Assembly (NCBI RefSeq): GCF_003751605.1
Contig: NZ_RJVJ01000001.1
Coordinates: 4,588,001 to 4,652,000 of the forward strand
Length of the DNA: 64,000 nucleotides
Direction of reading: 5' to 3'
From: Kitasatospora cineracea
Lineage (GTDB): Bacteria; Actinomycetota; Actinomycetes; Streptomycetales; Streptomycetaceae
Shown: positions 59,833-64,000 of the stretch, in pieces
Position numbering within the stretch: the stretch's first letter is position 1
Layout of the letters: every line of letters begins with the position of its first letter
Program-made: the position numbers and the translations under genes
Notes under the pieces: model-generated
Told to the model about the DNA's origin: nothing
What the model saw: the letters and a program-made list of their open reading frames with translations, nothing else
The model's database searches: none

Positions 59833-61346
59833 GGGGCGCCGCGGTGTTCTCCTCCCTCTCCCGCCGCGCCCCGTACCTGGCGCTGGCCGCGGCCGCCGCG
59901 CTGCTGCCGCTCACCGGACCGGCCGCCCCCGCCGCCGCTGCCGGGTTCCCGGCGTCCTGCCCGGCCGCCGGGTTCATCTCCCAGGGCTACACCGACGAGC
60001 ACAACGGCATCGACATCGCCAACGACTACGGGACCCCGATCCACGCGGTCGGCGACGGCGAGGTGGTGGCCTCCGGCCCGGCCCAGGGCTACGGCCAGTG
60101 GATCCGCGTCCTGCACCCGGACGGGACCATCACCGAGTACGGACACATGTACGAACGGGACGTGGCCGTCGGCGACCACGTGACGGCCGGTCAGCAGATC
60201 GCGCTGATGGGCAGCGAGGGCACCTCCAGCGGCCCGCACCTGCACCTGCGGGTCTGGGCCGACCCGAACGCGACCGTACGCACCGACCCGGTGCCGTACC
60301 TCGCCGAGCGCGGCGTCCCGGTGCCCTGCATCCCGGGATCCGGCCCCGGTCCGGCGCCGTTGGTGCATCCGGCGCAGTCGGGTCGGGTGGTGTCGGCGCG
60401 GTCGGCGGACGGGCGGTTGGAGGTGTTCGCGGCCGGGGCGAACGGGATCTCGCACGCCTGGCAGACCACGGCGAGCGGCGCGTGGTCGGACTGGGAGACG
60501 CTCGGCGGTCCGGGCGGGGCGGAGCTCGCGATCGCGCCGAACGCGGACGGGCGCCTGGAGGTGTTCGCCCTCAACGGCAGTACCTTGCAACACCGTTACC
60601 AGCTCCAGCCCTCCGGCGGCTGGTCCGGTTGGGAGTCCTTCGGTGGTGGCGGCCACGACCTCGCGGTCGGCTCCAACCAGGACGGCCGGATCGAGGTGTT
60701 CGCCTCCGGACCGGTCGGCGTCTTCCACAAGTACCAGACCAGCCCGAACAGTTGGTCCGACTGGGAGCCCACCGGAGGCGGTCCCGCCGACAGCGAGATC
60801 GCGCTCGGCAAGGCCCCGGACGGGCGCCTGGAGGTGTTCGCCCTCAACGGCAGCACCTTCCAGCACCAGTGGCAGACCGGCGTGAACGGCGGCTGGTCCG
60901 CCTGGGAGACCTTCGGCGGCGGCGGCCGCGACCTCACCGTCGACCACAACCAGGACGGACGCCTGGAGGTCTTCGCGTCCGGACCGGTCGGCGTCTTCCA
61001 CAAGTACCAGACCAGCCCGAACAGTTGGTCCGACTGGGAGCCCACCGGCGGCCCCGCCGACTCCCGGCTCACCAGCCAGCCGACCGCGGACGGGCGGGTC
61101 GAGGTGTTCGCCATCAACGGCAGCACCGCGCAGCACATCTGGCAGACCGGTCTGAACGCCCCCTACAACCAGTGGGAGACCTTCGGCAGCGGCGGCACCG
61201 AGGTGGTCGCGGCGGCCAACGCGGACGGGCGGATCGAGGTCTTCGGGACCAGCAGTGCCGGTGTCTTCCACAAGTGGCAGACCGGATTCTCCACCTGGTC
61301 CGACTGGGCCTGGCTCAACACCACCGCCGGACCCGCCGTCAATTGA
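59829..61346 (+). CDS. Secreted M23 endopeptidase with PLL/DUF346 beta-propeller
   Basis: A 505-residue exported cell-wall enzyme. After the signal peptide (YLALAAAAALLPLTGPAAPA) comes an M23 LytM domain with metal ligands in HNGIDIANDYGTPIHAVGDG and SGPHLHLRVWADP. From residue ~175 on it has about seven repeats of the form DGRLEVFA-x-G-x-HxWQT-x-GxWSxWExxGG. These are the PLL-like/DUF346 blades thought to bind glycans. The repeat region is almost identical to that of the next gene. Expected role: peptidoglycan crosslink cleavage targeted by the lectin-like propeller. Confidence 0.9.
   Translation: MRGAAVFSSLSRRAPYLALAAAAALLPLTGPAAPAAAAGFPASCPAAGFISQGYTDEHNGIDIANDYGTPIHAVGDGEVVASGPAQGYGQWIRVLHPDGTITEYGHMYERDVAVGDHVTAGQQIALMGSEGTSSGPHLHLRVWADPNATVRTDPVPYLAERGVPVPCIPGSGPGPAPLVHPAQSGRVVSARSADGRLEVFAAGANGISHAWQTTASGAWSDWETLGGPGGAELAIAPNADGRLEVFALNGSTLQHRYQLQPSGGWSGWESFGGGGHDLAVGSNQDGRIEVFASGPVGVFHKYQTSPNSWSDWEPTGGGPADSEIALGKAPDGRLEVFALNGSTFQHQWQTGVNGGWSAWETFGGGGRDLTVDHNQDGRLEVFASGPVGVFHKYQTSPNSWSDWEPTGGPADSRLTSQPTADGRVEVFAINGSTAQHIWQTGLNAPYNQWETFGSGGTEVVAAANADGRIEVFGTSSAGVFHKWQTGFSTWSDWAWLNTTAGPAVN
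60345..61340 (+). repeat. ~1-kb direct repeat, left copy (PLL coding region)
   Basis: Nearly identical to 61823-62821. The first ~200 bp and the last ~220 bp differ at only a few positions; one codon is inserted in the right copy (NGGWSDW versus NSWSDW). Confidence 0.9.
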
Positions 61347-61357
61347 GGAGCCATCAC

Positions 61358-62827
61358 GTGACCAGAACGCAGGGTGCCCGCCGGGTGCCCCTCCGGATCC
61401 TGCTGTCCGCGCTCGCCTCGCTGGGCGTGACGGCGGGCCTGCTGGCCGGTGCCACGCCCGTGCCGGCCGCCACCGGCAGTGATTTGTGTGCCGAGGTCGG
61501 CTACCAGGCGGGTTTCCGGGGCGATGCCCTGGTGACCGCGATCGCCGTCGGCCTCGCCGAGTCCAGTTGCGACCCGCACGCGTCCAACGTCCAGAACAAC
61601 ACGCCGCCGTCCACCGACCGCGGCCTGTGGGAGATCAACGACTACTGGCACCCCGAGGTCAGCGACGCCTGCGCCTACGACGCCCAGTGCAACGCCGACG
61701 CGGCCTTCCGCATCTCCAACGGCGGCACCGACTGGCAGCCCTGGTCGACCTACAACCAGGGCGCGCACCTGCGCTGGATGGGCGAGGCGCGGGACGCCGT
61801 GGACCGGCTCGGTCACCACGATCCCGGTCCGGCGCCGTTGGTGTATCCGGCGCAGTCGGGTCGGGTGGTGTCGGCGCGGTCGGCGGACGGGCGGTTGGAG
61901 GTGTTCGCGGCCGGGGCGAACGGGATCTCGCACGCCTGGCAGACCACGGCGAGCGGCGCGTGGTCGGACTGGGAGACGCTCGGCGGTCCGGGCGGGGCGG
62001 AGCTCGCGATCGCGCCGAACGCGGACGGCCGACTGGAGGTGTTCGCCCTCAACGGCACTACTTTGCAACACCGTTACCAGCTCCAGCCGTCCGGCGGCTG
62101 GTCCGGTTGGGAGTCCTTCGGTGGTGGCGGTCATGACCTCGCGGTCGGCTCCAACCAGGACGGTCGGATCGAGGTGTTCGCCTCCGGACCGGTCGGCGTC
62201 TTCCACAAGTACCAGGCCGCGCCGAACGGCGGCTGGTCGGACTGGGAGTCCACGGGTGGCGGTCCCGCCGACAGTGAGATCGCGCTCGGGAAGGCTCCGG
62301 ACGGGCGGTTGGAGGTGTTCGCCCTCAACGGCAGCACCTTCCAGCACATTTGGCAGACGGGGGTGAACGGCGGCTGGTCCGCCTGGGAGACCTTCGGCGG
62401 TGGCGGTCGTGACCTCACGGTCGACCACAACCAGGACGGCCGTCTGGAGGTCTTCGCGTCCGGACCGGTCGGCGTGTTCCACAAGTACCAGACCAGCCCC
62501 ACCGGTTGGTCCGACTGGGAGCCCACCGGAGGACCGGCCGACTCCCGGCTCACCAGCGAGCGCGCCCCGGACGGGCGGGTCGAGGTGTTCGCCATCAACG
62601 GCAGCACCGCGCAGCACATCTGGCAGACCGGTCTGAACGCCCCCTACAACCAGTGGGAGACCTTCGGCAGCGGCGGCACCGAGGTCGTCGCCACCGCCAA
62701 CGCGGACGGGCGGATCGAGGTCTTCGGGACCAGCAACGCGGGTGTCTTCCACAAGTGGCAGACCGGATTCTCCACCTGGTCCGACTGGGCCTGGCTCAAC
62801 ACCACCGCCGGACCCGCCGTCGGCTGA
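61358..62827 (+). CDS. Secreted lysozyme-like transglycosylase with PLL/DUF346 beta-propeller
   Basis: A 489-residue exported enzyme. Signal peptide PLRILLSALASLGVTAGLLA; then a lysozyme-like domain with the catalytic Glu in VGLAESSCDPHASNVQNNT, DRGLWEINDYWHPEVSDACA and the four Cys expected for two disulfides (ESSC, DACAYDAQC). The C-terminal ~330 residues are the same propeller as in the upstream gene, almost identical in DNA. GTG start 12 bp after the previous stop. Together with the M23 enzyme it attacks both glycan and peptide parts of the wall. Confidence 0.9.
   Translation: MTRTQGARRVPLRILLSALASLGVTAGLLAGATPVPAATGSDLCAEVGYQAGFRGDALVTAIAVGLAESSCDPHASNVQNNTPPSTDRGLWEINDYWHPEVSDACAYDAQCNADAAFRISNGGTDWQPWSTYNQGAHLRWMGEARDAVDRLGHHDPGPAPLVYPAQSGRVVSARSADGRLEVFAAGANGISHAWQTTASGAWSDWETLGGPGGAELAIAPNADGRLEVFALNGTTLQHRYQLQPSGGWSGWESFGGGGHDLAVGSNQDGRIEVFASGPVGVFHKYQAAPNGGWSDWESTGGGPADSEIALGKAPDGRLEVFALNGSTFQHIWQTGVNGGWSAWETFGGGGRDLTVDHNQDGRLEVFASGPVGVFHKYQTSPTGWSDWEPTGGPADSRLTSERAPDGRVEVFAINGSTAQHIWQTGLNAPYNQWETFGSGGTEVVATANADGRIEVFGTSNAGVFHKWQTGFSTWSDWAWLNTTAGPAVG
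61823..62821 (+). repeat. ~1-kb direct repeat, right copy (PLL coding region)
   Basis: Right-hand partner of 60345-61340, offset about 1.48 kb. The near-identity at synonymous sites points to recent duplication or ongoing gene conversion. Confidence 0.9.
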
Positions 62828-62857
62828 CCGTACCGGCAACCCTCCTGGAGCGCAGTC

Positions 62858-64000
62858 ATGTCCCCGATCAGCAGGCGCGGACTGCTGCGGGCGGCCGGAG
62901 CGGGAGCACTCGTGCTCCCGCTCGCGGGCCGTCCCGCCACCGCGGCCCCCGCCGTCGCCGTCGATGCCGCCGAGCCCCACCTGTGGGTCGGCGCCGGGCC
63001 GTTCGGCCAGGTCTACGACCCGTCCACCGTGCGCGGCCGCTACCTCAACGACCACACGCTGGTCCGGACGGGCGGGCGTTGGCACCTGTTCGGCATCGTC
63101 GGGGACAGCGCGCCGCCCGGGCAGGCGCCCGACAGTTCCGCCGAGGTGTCGTTCGCGCACGCCTCGGCGCCCGACCCGTCCGGCCCGTGGACCGGGCACC
63201 CGGACGCGTTGACGGTCGATCCCTCGTACTTCGGGGAGGAGCACCTGTGGGCCCCGCACGTCGTCGAGTCGAACGGCGTCCACTGGATGTTCTACGCGGC
63301 GGGCGGGCGCGCCGGGGCGGCGATCAACGCCGCGACCTCCACCGACCTGTCCACCTGGACCCGGCTGCCGTCCGGGCCGCTGTTCCGCGGCAACGCCGCC
63401 CGCGACCCGATGGTGCTGCGGATCGGCGCCGAGTGGGTGATGTACTACACCGAACTGGCGGCCGCCGACGGCCGGCACCAGGTCTGCTACCGGCGCTCCG
63501 CCGACCTGCTGGCCTGGGGAGCCCCGGGCGTGGCCTTCGCCGACGCGGCGACCGCCGCGGACGGCGTGTCGGTCACCGAGTCGCCGTTCGTGGTGGCCCG
63601 GGACGGCTGGTACTACCTGTTCCTCGGGCCGCGGAACGGGTACGAGGGCACCGACGTCCTCGCCTCCCGGGACCCGTTCCGCTTCACCCTCGACGGCTGG
63701 GCCGGCCACGTGCCGGGCCACGCGGTGGAGGCGGTCACCGACGGGCAGCAGTGGTGGGCGAGCGCCGCGGGCTGGTTCCGGCACGGCCTGTACCTGGCCC
63801 CGCTGCGCTGGCAGCCCGCCCCGCCGCCCTGGCAGAGCCCGGACAACCCGGTCGCCGCCCTGGACGCGCGGGGCCTGCTGAACGTCTTCGCCCTGGACGC
63901 GGCCGACCGGTCGGTGCTGCGCCGGGTCCAGCTCGACCCGGCCGCCGACACCTGGTCGGACTGGGAGGCGTTCGGCGGCCCGGCCGGCGCGGTGCCGGTG
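62858..64000 (+). CDS. Tat-exported GH43-like glycoside hydrolase with start of a PLL tail (cut by window edge)
   Basis: At least 381 residues; the frame is open at the end. Tat signal SRRGLLRAAGAGALVLPLAG. The catalytic part is a five-bladed propeller of the GH43/GH32-like fold, with likely acidic residues in YLNDHTLVRTGGRWHLF, GNAARDPMVLRIGAEWVMYY and VTESPFVVARDGWYYLFLG. From about residue 325 PDNPVAALDARGLLNVFALD and DTWSDWEAFGGPAGAVPV start another PLL-like repeat. Third PLL-tailed enzyme of the operon. Substrate unknown; arabinan/galactan or wall polymer possible. Confidence 0.85.
   Translation, partial: MSPISRRGLLRAAGAGALVLPLAGRPATAAPAVAVDAAEPHLWVGAGPFGQVYDPSTVRGRYLNDHTLVRTGGRWHLFGIVGDSAPPGQAPDSSAEVSFAHASAPDPSGPWTGHPDALTVDPSYFGEEHLWAPHVVESNGVHWMFYAAGGRAGAAINAATSTDLSTWTRLPSGPLFRGNAARDPMVLRIGAEWVMYYTELAAADGRHQVCYRRSADLLAWGAPGVAFADAATAADGVSVTESPFVVARDGWYYLFLGPRNGYEGTDVLASRDPFRFTLDGWAGHVPGHAVEAVTDGQQWWASAAGWFRHGLYLAPLRWQPAPPPWQSPDNPVAALDARGLLNVFALDAADRSVLRRVQLDPAADTWSDWEAFGGPAGAVPV

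Overview
The window is very GC-rich DNA with strong G/C bias at third codon positions, many GTG and a few TTG starts, Tat and lipoprotein signals, and gene families typical of Streptomycetaceae: RpfA, SpoIIE-type phosphatases, NarL-type two-component pairs, ECF sigma factors, a MmyB-type regulator remnant and PLL-repeat secreted hydrolases. It looks like chromosomal DNA of a Streptomyces or Kitasatospora. I see no rRNA, tRNA, insertion sequence, CRISPR array or phage module.

Layout. 1-2 kb: a C-terminally cut ECF sigma factor and a secreted lytic transglycosylase with a structured leader. 2.3-9.8 kb: an ArsB-like permease, a Gly/Ser/Val repeat protein, a SAM methyltransferase, DinB, a TetR unit with a clear operator pair, a DUF1963 gene bracketed by two copies of a 70-bp repeat, a collapsed regulator/aldo-keto reductase pair, and a type I methionine aminopeptidase behind two identical palindromes. 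10-15.6 kb: rpfA with a long leader and a 19-bp terminator stem, an orphan Imm51-like protein, a YihY membrane protein, an MscS channel and a lipoprotein polysaccharide deacetylase. 15.7-33.8 kb: signalling genes (SpoIIE phosphatase with a predicted leaderless promoter, two histidine kinase/response regulator pairs, a two-GAF DevS-like kinase), a MarR/NmrA pair, two overlapping ATP-grasp ligases, and a YciI/ECF sigma pair whose sigma gene has an apparent frameshift.

34-50.3 kb is the most remarkable part. It encodes a SWIM zinc-finger protein, a giant DUF5682-VWA fusion and a MoxR AAA+ ATPase joined by start/stop overlaps, followed after a short insert by two ~1,210-residue DUF4132 proteins, one carrying a WGR domain. 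This matches the content of the E. coli yehI/yehL/yehM/yehP/yehQ cluster, which has no settled function. Here yehM and yehP counterparts are fused and the yehI counterpart is duplicated. I regard it as the best candidate for an under-described system: an AAA+/VWA metal-dependent chaperone-like machine with a putative hydrolase, a SWIM module and WGR/DUF4132 effectors or sensors.

50.4-58.6 kb holds a NarL-type regulator, an APC-superfamily transporter, a DUF4232 lipoprotein, a GNAT enzyme, a Cys-rich DUF5685 protein, a double NUDIX protein and a DUF1508 protein. 58.8-64 kb is a secreted-hydrolase operon (Tat esterase, M23 endopeptidase, lysozyme-like enzyme, GH43-like propeller). Two members share a nearly identical ~1-kb PLL/DUF346 beta-propeller tail and the last one starts a similar tail at the window edge.
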